From the NCBI GenBank assembly GCA_947449735.1, contig CANFTB010000020.1, forward strand, positions 1 to 64,000: a DNA stretch of 64,000 bases. The letters are read 5' to 3'. The notes beneath the pieces are model-generated. The model had not been told where the DNA came from. It saw only the letters and a list, made by a program, of their open reading frames with translations, and did no database searches. Below are positions 25,253 to 35,831 of the stretch, one piece after another. Source of the DNA: Chthoniobacteraceae bacterium (GTDB lineage: Bacteria; Verrucomicrobiota; Verrucomicrobiia; Chthoniobacterales; Chthoniobacteraceae). Made by a program: the position numbers and the translations under genes. Every line of letters starts with the position of its first letter. Position 1 is the first letter of the stretch.

Positions 25253-26166
25253 TTGATGACCTCAAACTGACTCATCAGGCAGAACGACCCGTAGCGCTTT
25301 TCAACATCCGCGTCGCTGAGCGTGCGCAGCCTCTCCAAACTGAAAGCCTCCACATTGTAGCTCGCCATGACGCTACCAAAAACCACAGCACTCTTCAGGT
25401 CTTGAAACTGCACCGGTCCGTGCACGTTCTTTGCCAAGTAACCGGCGAGGCCGCCTGCGAAAGTGTCTCCTGCGCCGGTGGGATCGTGAATGTCCTCGAG
25501 CGGGTATGCGCCGCAGGAGAAAAACTCGTTCTCCCCGAAAAGGAGGCAGCCGTGCTCTCCCTTTTTAATGGCCACGTAGCGAGGTCCCATCGTGAGTATC
25601 TTCCGCCCGGCCTTCACAAGGCTCGTCTCGCCGGTGAACTGGCGCGCCTCGCTGTCGTTCAAGATCAACATGTCGACCCGCTTGAGAAGTGCCTCAAGGT
25701 CGGCCCTAGCGATGTTGATCCAGAGGTCCATGGTGTCGGCGATCACAAACTTCGGCCGGCTCATCTGGTCCAGCACATGGCTCTGGAGCGAGGGCGCGAT
25801 GTTTGCGAGCAGCACGAAAGGCGTCTGCTGGTAGGCCGCGGGAAGCTCCGGGGTGAAATGCTCGAATACGTTGAGCTCCACTGAACGCGTTTCGCGGGTG
25901 TTCATGTCCCACATGTATTCACCCGACCAGCGGAAGGTCTTACCCGCCGCCCGTTGCAGGCCGGCGAGGTCTATGTTCCGTTTTTCGAGAAACTGGACAT
26001 GTTCGGGCGGAAAATCGTCCCCCACAACTCCGATCAACTGCACGGGCGCGAAAAAACTCGCGCTCACTGCGGCGTAACTCGCGGATCCCCCGAGCAGATC
26101 GGCGTGTTCTTCAACCGGCGTTTTAACCGTATCAAGGGCGATGGAACCAACAACGAGGACGGACAT
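25249..26166 (-). CDS. PfkB-family carbohydrate/nucleoside kinase
   Basis: 305 residues from ATG 26166 (MSVLVVGSIALD), preferred over an in-frame start 60 bp upstream because the beta strand that opens the fold begins here. The PfkB signatures GGSASYAAVSAS near residue 26 and DPTGAGDTFAGGLAGYLA near 245 (catalytic Asp and anion hole) are clear. The substrate is unknown: ribokinase, adenosine-kinase and ADP-heptose-type sugar kinases share these motifs. Coupling to the MsbA-like exporter gene suggests a role linked to envelope sugar or lipid supply, but this is speculation. Confidence 0.88.
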   Translation of the reverse strand: MSVLVVGSIALDTVKTPVEEHADLLGGSASYAAVSASFFAPVQLIGVVGDDFPPEHVQFLEKRNIDLAGLQRAAGKTFRWSGEYMWDMNTRETRSVELNVFEHFTPELPAAYQQTPFVLLANIAPSLQSHVLDQMSRPKFVIADTMDLWINIARADLEALLKRVDMLILNDSEARQFTGETSLVKAGRKILTMGPRYVAIKKGEHGCLLFGENEFFSCGAYPLEDIHDPTGAGDTFAGGLAGYLAKNVHGPVQFQDLKSAVVFGSVMASYNVEAFSLERLRTLSDADVEKRYGSFCLMSQFEVIK

Positions 26167-26253
26167 AAATGGAATAAGGATGGGTGGGTGGAGGGACAGA
26201 ATGGGGGCTGCGCGGCGGCTCGGCAAGCCGCGGAAACCAGCCGCCTCTCGGTG

Positions 26254-27132
26254 CTAGCCGGCGAGCCTCGTACAAGCCTGGACCGTGTTGTGCATCAGCA
26301 TCGCTATCGTCATCGGCCCGACTCCGCCCGGCACCGGCGTGATGGCCCGGCATTTCGGCGCCACCTCCGCAAACGCCACGTCACCGACAAGCTTCGTTCC
26401 ACTTGCAGTACTGGCGTCGGCCACCCGGTTGATGCCGACGTCTATGACAACGGCTCCCTCCTTTACGAAATCCGCCTTCACAAACTCCGGCTTCCCGATC
26501 GCCGCGATCAAAATATCCGCCGTCCGGCAGACCGCCGCGAGATCCCGCGTTCTTGAATGGGCGACGGTGACGGTGGCATCGCCGCCGGGACCTTTTTGCA
26601 TCAGCAACAGCGCCATTGGTTTTCCAACGATCATAGACCTTCCGAGCACCACCACGTGCGCGCCCGCAGTCTCCACACCGGCCTCAATCAGCAGCCTCTG
26701 ACAGCCTAAGGGCGTGCACGGCACAAATGCGTCCTCCGCCCCCAACACCACCTTCGCCACGTTCACCGGATGAAACCCGTCCACGTCCTTGCGCGGATCG
26801 ATCGCTTCAATCACAGCGCTTTCGTCGATATGCGGCGGTGGAGGCGACTGCACCAGGATTCCGTGGATCGCGGGGTCGGCGTTTAATTTACGCACCAAGG
26901 CTACCAGCTCCTCCTGAGTGGTCGCGGCTGGCAACTCGAATTTCTGCGAATACATCCCCAGCTCATGGCACGTCTTGTCCTTGGACCGAACGTAAGCCCG
27001 TGATGCAGGATCATCCCCCACTAGCACCACAGCCAGTCCCGGTACATGTCCGCGGAGTTTCAGCTTTTCGACCTCCGTTCGAATTTCGAGCAGGATTTTT
27101 TGCGCTACCGCCTTCCCGTTAATCAGATTCAT
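26254..27132 (-). CDS. folD: bifunctional methylenetetrahydrofolate dehydrogenase / cyclohydrolase
   Basis: 292 residues, standard length, from ATG 27132 ([14 protein letters not shown]). It interconverts 5,10-methylene- and 10-formyl-tetrahydrofolate in the cytoplasm with NADP(H). Motifs are the catalytic YxxxK (YVRSKDKTC), [29 protein letters not shown] and the C-terminal [16 protein letters not shown]. The frame extends 22 residues upstream without matching the family. Same strand as the PfkB kinase gene, 87 bp ahead of it. Confidence 0.96.
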   Translation of the reverse strand: MNLINGKAVAQKILLEIRTEVEKLKLRGHVPGLAVVLVGDDPASRAYVRSKDKTCHELGMYSQKFELPAATTQEELVALVRKLNADPAIHGILVQSPPPPHIDESAVIEAIDPRKDVDGFHPVNVAKVVLGAEDAFVPCTPLGCQRLLIEAGVETAGAHVVVLGRSMIVGKPMALLLMQKGPGGDATVTVAHSRTRDLAAVCRTADILIAAIGKPEFVKADFVKEGAVVIDVGINRVADASTASGTKLVGDVAFAEVAPKCRAITPVPGGVGPMTIAMLMHNTVQACTRLAG

Positions 27133-27239
27133 GATCGCGGAGTATGCGTGCAGTTGCCGCGTCGGTGAATTCGAAAAACACGCCTGCCCGAACAGCACGC
27201 GGCCGTCCCCCCGCCCACGGACCCGTAGTCGCGCTTCTT

Positions 27240-27854
27240 TTAGCGGCCCAGCAGTTCCTCGAGACGGCGCACCTGGGCCTCCGCCTCGTCCTCCGCGGCA
27301 GGCGGAATCAAAATCGTTTTTTGAAACGTGATCTTCACTTTGGAAAAGGGCTTGGGCACGCGAAACCCGTCCCAGCTGCGCAGTTCCCAGTAGCTCTGAT
27401 AGTCCACGCGAATAGTCATGACCGGCCTTCCGGTTTTGGCGGCGAGGTAAAGCAGCCCAGGGCTGACCTGATAAACCGGGCCCCGCGGGCCGTCCGGAGT
27501 GATAGCGACATCCGAGCCTTCCAAGAGCCTGTTCTGAAGCTGGCGCAGCGCGAGCACACCCTTGCGGGAACTCGAGCCCCGTACCGTCTCCATTCCGAAT
27601 CCGGCGACAAGGTTCGAGAGCAACTCACCATCGCGACTGGCGCTGGTGAGAATCGTCAGCCGGCGATGTCCTCTGCAAAGCCACTCAAAACATAACGGCA
27701 GGCACAGGATGCGATTGTGCCACACGCCCACCAGCCAGGGATCCGGTCCGGTGCGCTGCATATAGCCCGCCTCGTCCACAAACGTCCACCGCAGGGTGCC
27801 TCCAAGCAGCCTCAGCAGCACTCCTCCAAGCCACAACAGCAGCTGCCTGCCCAT
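27240..27854 (-). CDS. DUF374-type lysophospholipid acyltransferase family protein
   Basis: 204 residues from ATG 27854, whose A is shared with the ubiX stop (TGATG), so the two are coupled. An N-terminal hydrophobic segment ([15 protein letters not shown]) is followed by [37 protein letters not shown], and the phosphate-binding PDGPRGP motif, all typical of DUF374 acyltransferase-like proteins related to LpxL and PlsC. Probably membrane-associated and acting on lipid A or phospholipid precursors; the acyl acceptor is unknown. A longer frame upstream overlaps ubiX and is not used. Confidence 0.87.
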   Translation of the reverse strand: MGRQLLLWLGGVLLRLLGGTLRWTFVDEAGYMQRTGPDPWLVGVWHNRILCLPLCFEWLCRGHRRLTILTSASRDGELLSNLVAGFGMETVRGSSSRKGVLALRQLQNRLLEGSDVAITPDGPRGPVYQVSPGLLYLAAKTGRPVMTIRVDYQSYWELRSWDGFRVPKPFSKVKITFQKTILIPPAAEDEAEAQVRRLEELLGR

Positions 27855-28408
27855 CACTCCAAAGGCTCCTTCCAGCGAAACATTCCCGGACTCGGCGCAC
27901 CCAACTGGTCGAGAATCCTGTCGACCACTGTGTCCGCGATTGCCTCGAGCGTCGACGCGCCGCCGTAAAAGGAAGGGCTCGCCGGAAGCATCGTCGCTCC
28001 GGCCTCGATCAAAGTGACCACATTCCGCGCATGGATCAAATTCCAGGGCATCTCGCGCGGCACCAGCAGGAGCTTGCGGCGCTCCTTTAAAAACACGTCT
28101 GCCGCCCTCAAAATAGTGGAGTCGCTGGTCCCCGCCGCGATGCGCCCCAGAGTCCCCATCGAACACGGCACGATTACCATGGCGTCGAAGCGGGCCGAAC
28201 CGCTCACAAACGGTACGTTCATGGTCTTGTCGCCGTGCTGTATGACCCCCTCGGGAACGCGCAGCTCCCCGAGTTCCTCGTGAATGACCTGGCGGGAGTA
28301 GGTGCTGTAAACCAGATGCACCTCATTTGCAGCCGTGTCCAGGCGCGTGAGCAAGCGTTGGAGATAAATGGCTCCGCTGGCTCCTGTTGCTGCAATGACG
28401 ATCTTCAT
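27854..28408 (-). CDS. ubiX: flavin prenyltransferase UbiX
   Basis: 184 residues. It makes prenylated FMN, the cofactor of UbiD-type decarboxylases. The flavin-binding ATGASGAIY opens the protein. Also seen are the VPCSMGTLGRIAAG motif and the C-terminal MPASPSFYGG loop typical of UbiX/Pad1. No ubiD homologue is in the window. Followed without a gap by the acyltransferase gene (TGATG) and preceded by xylB on the same strand after 42 bp. Confidence 0.95.
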   Translation of the reverse strand: MKIVIAATGASGAIYLQRLLTRLDTAANEVHLVYSTYSRQVIHEELGELRVPEGVIQHGDKTMNVPFVSGSARFDAMVIVPCSMGTLGRIAAGTSDSTILRAADVFLKERRKLLLVPREMPWNLIHARNVVTLIEAGATMLPASPSFYGGASTLEAIADTVVDRILDQLGAPSPGMFRWKEPLE

Positions 28409-28450
28409 TCTAAATGGCTCCGTTCCCGCTTGGTCTGCCGCCGGCCTGGG

Positions 28451-29950
<1,500 letters not shown>

Positions 29951-30040
29951 AGAAAAATTGTGCGTGCGAAACTTGGTTGCTGTACCTCGTCCCATTATCG
30001 TCCACAACGCTGCTCCAACAGGAAGCCGAAAACCACAGCC

Positions 30041-30424
30041 ATGATCTCCAGACTGCTTCACACCCGTTACCGCGTCGAAGACCTCGACCGCACCATCCAA
30101 TTCTACACGCGCGTCCTCGGCCTTGAGGAAGTTTCGAGGCATCGGTCGCCAAGAGGGTCGGAACTGGTCTTTCTCAAAGCACCGAAGAGCGACGAACTCA
30201 TCGAAATCTGTTGTTTTCCAGCATCGGGACCCGTGGTCGTCGGCTCCGACCTCACGCACCTGGCCTTCGAAGTGGAGAATTTGGAGGCTTTCGCCAAGCA
30301 TTCCGCTGAACTGGGCTACCCACTCTCCGACGGCCCGACCCAGACTTCCTCGGGAAGCGTCATCGCCTTCATCGACGCCCCTGAGGGTTACGAAATCGAG
30401 CTGATCGAACGGCCGAAAAGCTGA
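30041..30424 (+). CDS. VOC-family glyoxalase I-like protein
   Basis: 127 residues from ATG 30041. Two beta-alpha-beta-beta-beta modules; candidate metal ligands are His in LLHTRYRVEDL, Glu in ELIEICCF, His in LTHLAFEVE and Glu in YEIELIER, the pattern of lactoylglutathione lyase. Best guess is GloA-like detoxification of methylglyoxal, but many VOC enzymes look alike. The gene lies 41 bp before pyk on the same strand, which fits a role next to glycolysis. Confidence 0.85.
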   Translation: MISRLLHTRYRVEDLDRTIQFYTRVLGLEEVSRHRSPRGSELVFLKAPKSDELIEICCFPASGPVVVGSDLTHLAFEVENLEAFAKHSAELGYPLSDGPTQTSSGSVIAFIDAPEGYEIELIERPKS

Positions 30425-30465
30425 ATCGCAGCTTCATAAACCGCCGGAGCCGCCCCCCAAAAAAC

Positions 30466-31869
30466 ATGCGAAAGACAAAACTTATCGCCACGCTGGGCCC
30501 AGCCACAGAGTCTGAGGAGGTCCTCCGGGGAATGATCGAGGCCGGAACCAACGTTTTCCGCCTGAACATGAGCCACGCGCCCCACGAATGGGTCCGCATG
30601 ATGGTTCCGCGTATCAGGATTCTGGCGGAGGCCGCGGGCAGGGTGGTCGGAATCCTGCTCGACACCCAGGGGCCAGCGATCCGCACCGGAGACCTTCCCG
30701 ACAAGATCCTTCTCAAGCGCGGAGACATCTTTGAATTCACCGTCGGCAAGGCGACGGCCTCCGAGAAATACTCCTCCAGCGTCAACTACGACGGCCTGAT
30801 CGACGACATCTCCACCGGCGACACCGTTCTTGTAGACAATGGAATGCTCCACATGAAGGTGCTCTCCAAGGCGGACGGGCGCATCCGCTGCGAGGTACTC
30901 ACCGAGGGCGTCATGGGATCACGCCGCCACATCAATCTGCCCGGCGTGAAGGTCAACCTCCCGCCACTCACAGAAAAAGACATCGCGGACGTGACGCTGG
31001 GATGCGAAATGGGCGTGGATTTTGTCGCCCTTTCTTTCTGCCGGGAGGCAAAGGACTTGGATGTTCTCAATAAACTACTTTCCGACCTTGGAAGCCAAGC
31101 CCGGATGGTTGCCAAAATCGAAGACCAACTGGCCGTCCGGAACATTGAAGACATCATACGCGCAGCGGACACGATCATGATCGCGCGAGGCGATCTCGGC
31201 ATTGAATGTCCGATGGAAGACCTGCCGATTATTCAGCGGAAAATTATCAAGCGCTGCGTCAGGCTCGGCAGGCCCGTGATTGTTGCTACGCACATGCTGG
31301 AATCCATGATTCAAAATCCGGTGCCGACGCGCGCCGAGGTAACAGACGTTGCAAACGCGGTCTACGAACAGGCGGACGCCATCATGCTTTCGGGCGAGAC
31401 CACGGTTGGAAAGTATCCTCAAAAATGCATCGAGGTGCTGGACCGCGTAGCGCGCAGGATCGAGCGGAGCGGAGGCGCTGGATTCGCCGCCGCCGCCCTT
31501 CTTTCCGAAGACAGGCAGAAGACCGCTCATGCCGCCGTGACGCTCGCCAATTCGCTGCAAGGCTCGTGCCTTGTGGTCTTCACCCGCAGCGGCGTGATGG
31601 CGGACTTCGTTGCCAACCTGCGACCCCTGCACTCGCGCATCTTCGCGTTTGCTCCGGCGGAAACCGTTGCCCGCAGGCTAACCTTAAACCGTGGAACCTA
31701 CCCGCTGGTGGTTTCCTTCGACGGGGCCTCCGACGCCGCGATTCCTACGGCCATGAACATGCTTGTGGGGCAGGGCCTTGTGAAATCAAGCGACCGCCTT
31801 GTTTTTGTCACCGACGCGCCGGGCGGAACCTCCCGTTTTGACGCCGTCCAGCTCAGGACCGTCGAATAA
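30466..31869 (+). CDS. pyk: pyruvate kinase
   Basis: 467 residues, typical length. It converts phosphoenolpyruvate and ADP to pyruvate and ATP. Motifs: N-terminal KTKLIATLGPATES, LDTQGPAIRTG, the active-site region MVAKIEDQLAVRNIEDIIRAADTIMIARGDLGIE, and ATHMLESMIQNPVPTRAEVTDVANAVYEQADAIMLSGET. The B domain lid and the C-terminal allosteric domain are present. The substrate-binding Thr region reads RAEVTDVANAV as usual. Probably co-transcribed with the glyoxalase-like gene. Confidence 0.97.
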   Translation: MRKTKLIATLGPATESEEVLRGMIEAGTNVFRLNMSHAPHEWVRMMVPRIRILAEAAGRVVGILLDTQGPAIRTGDLPDKILLKRGDIFEFTVGKATASEKYSSSVNYDGLIDDISTGDTVLVDNGMLHMKVLSKADGRIRCEVLTEGVMGSRRHINLPGVKVNLPPLTEKDIADVTLGCEMGVDFVALSFCREAKDLDVLNKLLSDLGSQARMVAKIEDQLAVRNIEDIIRAADTIMIARGDLGIECPMEDLPIIQRKIIKRCVRLGRPVIVATHMLESMIQNPVPTRAEVTDVANAVYEQADAIMLSGETTVGKYPQKCIEVLDRVARRIERSGGAGFAAAALLSEDRQKTAHAAVTLANSLQGSCLVVFTRSGVMADFVANLRPLHSRIFAFAPAETVARRLTLNRGTYPLVVSFDGASDAAIPTAMNMLVGQGLVKSSDRLVFVTDAPGGTSRFDAVQLRTVE

Positions 31870-31958
31870 ACCGGATCTGGATTTTGAGCCGGACACCCAG
31901 CCCGGGCACGTCGCCTCTAAGCAACGCCCCGGCTTGGATGCGCTCCGCAGGAGCATCG

Positions 31959-32612
31959 TTACACCCCCCGCTGAAGGCCCAGCGTGCGGAGTGTCTCGGC
32001 TCCCTTGTAATGCCGTTTTAAACCGCTGTCTGTGAGCGCGGCCGCGGGAACGTAAATGATGAATTCGGCGAAACACTTCTCCGTGCCTCCCCGCTGCAGC
32101 TCCACGCCCTTTTTAGTCTCCCAAAACTCCTGCTGAATTTTCTCAAGCGCCCGGGACGCCTCGTCCGGGCCGAGGTCCTCACGCCGCCCGAGCACCCACA
32201 CAAGTTCCGGGTCTTCGGCCAACGAAACTGGAAACGGCACAAAGGGGGCGGGCACAGGCTCCTCTTCCGCAAGCGCTGGATCGACCTTCACCTTGGTTTT
32301 GATCACCCGGTCGGGAAGTTCGATGGCGACCTCTAAACTAGACCCTTTTTCGTCCTTGGTGATCTCCACACTCTGCTCTCCGAACTGGGTCGTGAGTTCC
32401 CTTTCAAAGTCCTCCAGGGTCGCTGGTTCGGCGTCGGGAAGGCCGCCCTTCTCGCAGAACTTCTCAAACGCCTGAATGTTTTTTATCAGCCTCACCTCCT
32501 TGGCCACCTCCTGATAGATGGCGGAGGCCAGGTGCGTGTCGTCTGTGACTTTGGTAAGGGTCTTTTCCAGCAGCTCTAAAAACTGCATGTCGGTCAGGGC
32601 TTTTGTCTTCAT
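31959..32612 (-). CDS. uncharacterised conserved protein
   Basis: 217 residues from ATG 32612 (MKTKALTDMQFLELLEKTL). I do not recognise a family. It has an N-terminal helical half (to about residue 70), a beta-rich middle (SSLEVAIELPDRVIKTKVKVDP), a Pro/Glu-rich linker, and an end with RRGGTEK-type and EFIIYVPAAAL segments. No signal peptide, membrane segment or catalytic motif is visible. Convergent with pyk, and the uxaA gene begins to the right after 100 bp of low-feature DNA. Likely a soluble cytoplasmic protein. Confidence 0.65.
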   Translation of the reverse strand: MKTKALTDMQFLELLEKTLTKVTDDTHLASAIYQEVAKEVRLIKNIQAFEKFCEKGGLPDAEPATLEDFERELTTQFGEQSVEITKDEKGSSLEVAIELPDRVIKTKVKVDPALAEEEPVPAPFVPFPVSLAEDPELVWVLGRREDLGPDEASRALEKIQQEFWETKKGVELQRGGTEKCFAEFIIYVPAAALTDSGLKRHYKGAETLRTLGLQRGV

Positions 32613-32712
32613 AAGGTTTCCATTCTCGCACAACGACGGTTCTGCCGGCGATGACTCACGCTAGCCACCCTGCGACTTTCGCTATGCCTCCCGCGGGACC
32701 TCTCACAGGGCC

Positions 32713-34365
32713 TCACAAGGACACCCCGCGCTTCCATGGAATGAAATCATCCTGTCCGAGCTCAACCGCCTTCGGGACAGTTTCACCGCTTGCGGTCCGC
32801 AGGCTAAATTCCAAAAGTTCCTCCGCCAGGCCCTGCAAGGTCTTCTCGCCGCGGATCAACGCGCCGGTGTCGAAGTCAATGATGTCCGGCATCCTTTGCG
32901 CCAGCTCCGTGTTTGTGGAAATCTTCAGGGTCGGGCATATTGGATTCCCCGTGGGCGTTCCGAGACCTGTGGTGAACAGAATGAGGTTGCAGCCGGAGCC
33001 TGCCATGGCCGTGGTGCACTCCACATCGTTGCCAGGCGCGTACAGCAGAGAAACGCCGCCCCTTTTCACAGCGGGGGACCCGTAATCCAGGACATCGACA
33101 ATAGGAGCCGAACCCCCTTTGGTCGCAGCTCCCGCCGACTTGATGGCGTCGGTGATCAAACCGTCCCGGATGTTTCCGGGGCTCGGGTTCATGTCAAAAC
33201 CGCTCCCGCAGGCCTTGGCCTGAGCGTCGTATTCGGACATGCATTCTGCAAACCGTTGTGCGAGCTCAGGCGTTTCGCAACGGCGGCAGAGATCCTGCTC
33301 GGCTCCGCAAAGCTCCGGAAACTCACTCAGCACGGATGCCCCTCCCGAGGCGCACAGAAGGTCGGAAAGACGACCCACAACTGGGTTTGCGCTGATGCCC
33401 GAGAAGCCGTCGCTACCGCCGCATTTAACCCCCACCGTGAGCTGCGAAATCGGGCACGGCTCACGTTTGAAAAGATTGGCCGCCGCCACGCCTGCAAACG
33501 TCGCACGCATCGCCTTTTCCAGCATGTCGTTTTCCGACTTCGCCTTCTGTTGTTCGAACACGGCGAGCGGCTTGTTGAAGCCGGGATTCTGCCGTGCAAT
33601 CTCCCTTTCCAAAATGGCGATTTGCGCGTGCTGGCACCCCAGACTCAAAACCGTCGCCCCAGCCACGTTCGGGTTGTTGAGGTAGCCGGCGATCAAGGCG
33701 CACAGCGCGTCCGAATCCTGTCTCGTTCCTCCGCAGCCGAAAGTATGTTGGAGAAACTTTACTCCGCCGACGTTTGGAAACAGCGGTTGCGGAAGCCCCC
33801 GCTGGCCTGCGCCAAGCGACACCCCCTCGAGCGCGCCAGCTTCCCCGTGCTTCAGCCAGTTCGTCACAAGGTCCTGCGCGTACGATTCGTAGGGCGAATT
33901 GCGGTGATATCCCAGCGCGCGGTTGAGGGCGCTCTGCATCACTGCAATGTTCCGGTTCTCGCAAAACACCAAAGGCACCACCAACCACAGGTTCGCTGTT
34001 CCAGCCCTTCCATCCGAGCGCTTGAAACCTTGGAAGGTTCTTCCCCTCCACTGTTGGACGTCGGGAGCGATCCACCCCTGCAGGCCGCTCTCGGGAACGA
34101 AGGGGTCCGCCGCGTGCACCAGATTTTCAGTCGTCAGGAGCGCGCCTTCCGGAACAGGCCCCCGCGTACGCCCGACAGTTACCCCGTACATCGTCACCTT
34201 GTCGCCGTCCTTGAAGTCGCGCGCTGCAAACTTGTGCTTGGCCGGTATTTCCTCCCGGACCGTCCACCCCCGCGCCTCCGTCGCGACATGCTGCCCGGCG
34301 TGAAGCGTTTGCAATGCGACAATAGCGTCGTCGACCTGGTGAATTTGCTGTATGAGTGACTTCAT
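32713..34365 (-). CDS. uxaA: altronate/galactarate dehydratase family protein (UxaA-like)
   Basis: 550 residues. The N-terminal 100 residues form an SAF domain (GQHVATEARGWTVREEIPAKHKFA-type). The large C-terminal domain carries FQGFKRSDGRAGTANLW, the metal-binding GCGGTRQDS, KCGGSDGFSGISANP and NPSPGNIRDGL. UxaA dehydrates D-altronate to 2-keto-3-deoxygluconate in galacturonate breakdown, while the related GarD acts on galactarate. The fusion of both domains in one chain fits UxaA. No other uronate gene is present, so the substrate is assigned by family only. Confidence 0.9.
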   Translation of the reverse strand: MKSLIQQIHQVDDAIVALQTLHAGQHVATEARGWTVREEIPAKHKFAARDFKDGDKVTMYGVTVGRTRGPVPEGALLTTENLVHAADPFVPESGLQGWIAPDVQQWRGRTFQGFKRSDGRAGTANLWLVVPLVFCENRNIAVMQSALNRALGYHRNSPYESYAQDLVTNWLKHGEAGALEGVSLGAGQRGLPQPLFPNVGGVKFLQHTFGCGGTRQDSDALCALIAGYLNNPNVAGATVLSLGCQHAQIAILEREIARQNPGFNKPLAVFEQQKAKSENDMLEKAMRATFAGVAAANLFKREPCPISQLTVGVKCGGSDGFSGISANPVVGRLSDLLCASGGASVLSEFPELCGAEQDLCRRCETPELAQRFAECMSEYDAQAKACGSGFDMNPSPGNIRDGLITDAIKSAGAATKGGSAPIVDVLDYGSPAVKRGGVSLLYAPGNDVECTTAMAGSGCNLILFTTGLGTPTGNPICPTLKISTNTELAQRMPDIIDFDTGALIRGEKTLQGLAEELLEFSLRTASGETVPKAVELGQDDFIPWKRGVSL

Positions 34366-34447
34366 GGAAGTAATTTTTGAGCGGTGAATTTCCCTCGGAG
34401 CTGCGTGGTACAGTCTTCGCCTTCGAGCACCCGTTCTCCAAGGTTTT

Positions 34448-35704
34448 TCAACGCCCAGAGGATGAGGTTCGGCGACCCAGGCACCAAAGATGTTTTTCCG
34501 TACGCAGGAATATCTGGCCGTCGCTCAAAGCAGGCGAAGCATACGTGCCTTCGCCAAGCGAGTTTGTCGCCAACACTGCAAACCCGTCCACCGGTTTCAC
34601 GACCCTGCATTCCCCCGCATCGTTTAGAAAATAAACAAGCCCCCCGGCACTGACCAGCGAGGCGTGCTGTCGCCCGAACCGCTCGGTCCAAACGATCTCT
34701 CCAGTATTTGCATCAAACGCGTGGGCAAATCCGCGGTCGTCCGTGAGCAAAAGCCAGTTCCCCTCTACGATGGGTGAGGGGACGTAGGATACCCCGACTG
34801 GGGACGGCGGGTTGTAATGCCAGGCGACGTGCGTGTTCGAAACATCGCCCCTTCCATCCGGGCGGATGGCCATCACGTGATGGGCGGGAAAGCCCCCGGT
34901 CATGTACATGAAGCGGGTTTTTGCACTGTACACCATCGACGCCACAAACTGATCCGTGGGCCCGTTGATCATCCAGAGGTTCTCTCCCGTATTCGGGTCG
35001 TATCCTGCAATGCACTTGGACCCAGACAATACCATCTGGGGCCGGCCATCCACGTCCTGGATCAGGGGCGCCACATAGCTTCGGGTGCGGTTTGGCCGCT
35101 CGATCCGCCACACCTCGCGGCCGTCCTTGCGGTCGAGCGCCACGATGTAACCCGGCCCGTCGTGATCGAAATTCAGGATGACCAGTTCCTTCCACAAGAC
35201 GGGTGCACTGCAAAAGCCGTGCACGCTGCTGAACACCCCCGGGCGGACGCTCCAAACAGGCTTTCCGTCTGTTGTGTAGGCACTGACCACCGGCTCCCGG
35301 CCATCCAAAAATGCACAGTACACGTGCTCTCCGTCAGCCGCCGGTGTGCTGGACGCCCGGGAGTTCTCGGCGTGAATGCGCTCCGGCGGGGCGGACAGCA
35401 CGGTTTTACGCCACAGTTCGGCTCCGGCTTCACGGTCGAAACACAACAAAAGACGTTCCCCCGCTTCCGCGTCATACGCGGCGGTGTAAATACGGCCGCC
35501 CGATACCACCGGGGATGCATGTCCCGGGGGACAGGGTGTCTTCCAAGCCACATTTTCCGCCGGGCTCCATCGCGTAGGGAACCCGGTGTCACTGCTCACT
35601 CCATTGCCTGAAGGGCCGCGCCAGACGGGCCAGTCTGTGCCGGGGGAAGACGCTGCGTGCGTGAGCAACAAAAGGGCGGCCAAACTGAATTGTCGGGGGG
35701 TCAT
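34448..35704 (-). CDS. secreted PQQ-like beta-propeller repeat protein
   Basis: 418 residues from ATG 35704, which gives a signal peptide (MTPRQFSLAALLLLTHAASS). The mature part begins WPVWRGPSGNGVSSDTGFP, the standard start of planctomycete/verrucomicrobial outer-membrane propeller proteins, followed by about seven repeats with the W-x-x-x(5)G pattern (FDREAGAELWRKTV, LDRKDGREVWRIE, YDPNTGENLWMI, FDANTGEIVWTERF). No PQQ-dehydrogenase catalytic residues are apparent, so it is probably a binding or scaffold protein. A longer frame upstream is not used. Divergent from the deacetylase gene (127 bp between). Confidence 0.85.
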   Translation of the reverse strand: MTPRQFSLAALLLLTHAASSPGTDWPVWRGPSGNGVSSDTGFPTRWSPAENVAWKTPCPPGHASPVVSGGRIYTAAYDAEAGERLLLCFDREAGAELWRKTVLSAPPERIHAENSRASSTPAADGEHVYCAFLDGREPVVSAYTTDGKPVWSVRPGVFSSVHGFCSAPVLWKELVILNFDHDGPGYIVALDRKDGREVWRIERPNRTRSYVAPLIQDVDGRPQMVLSGSKCIAGYDPNTGENLWMINGPTDQFVASMVYSAKTRFMYMTGGFPAHHVMAIRPDGRGDVSNTHVAWHYNPPSPVGVSYVPSPIVEGNWLLLTDDRGFAHAFDANTGEIVWTERFGRQHASLVSAGGLVYFLNDAGECRVVKPVDGFAVLATNSLGEGTYASPALSDGQIFLRTEKHLWCLGRRTSSSGR

Positions 35705-35831
35705 GGCTGCGCCAGAACATAGCGGTTCCATGGGGGTGTCCCATTCAAAAATATTACCCGCTGCAATAAGGGAGGTCTCCCGGCCAAACAGCGGTTGCGT
35801 TTCGGCGTGAGGTGCAGTGAAATAAAGGTGC

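Noticed and set aside
24287..25270. 327-codon open frame antisense to the MsbA-like exporter gene
   Set aside because: Composition and lack of motifs mark it as a shadow of the ABC exporter gene.
32896..34359. 487-codon open frame antisense to uxaA
   Set aside because: High-GC shadow frame rich in Arg, His and Pro without any domain; uxaA on the other strand is unmistakable.
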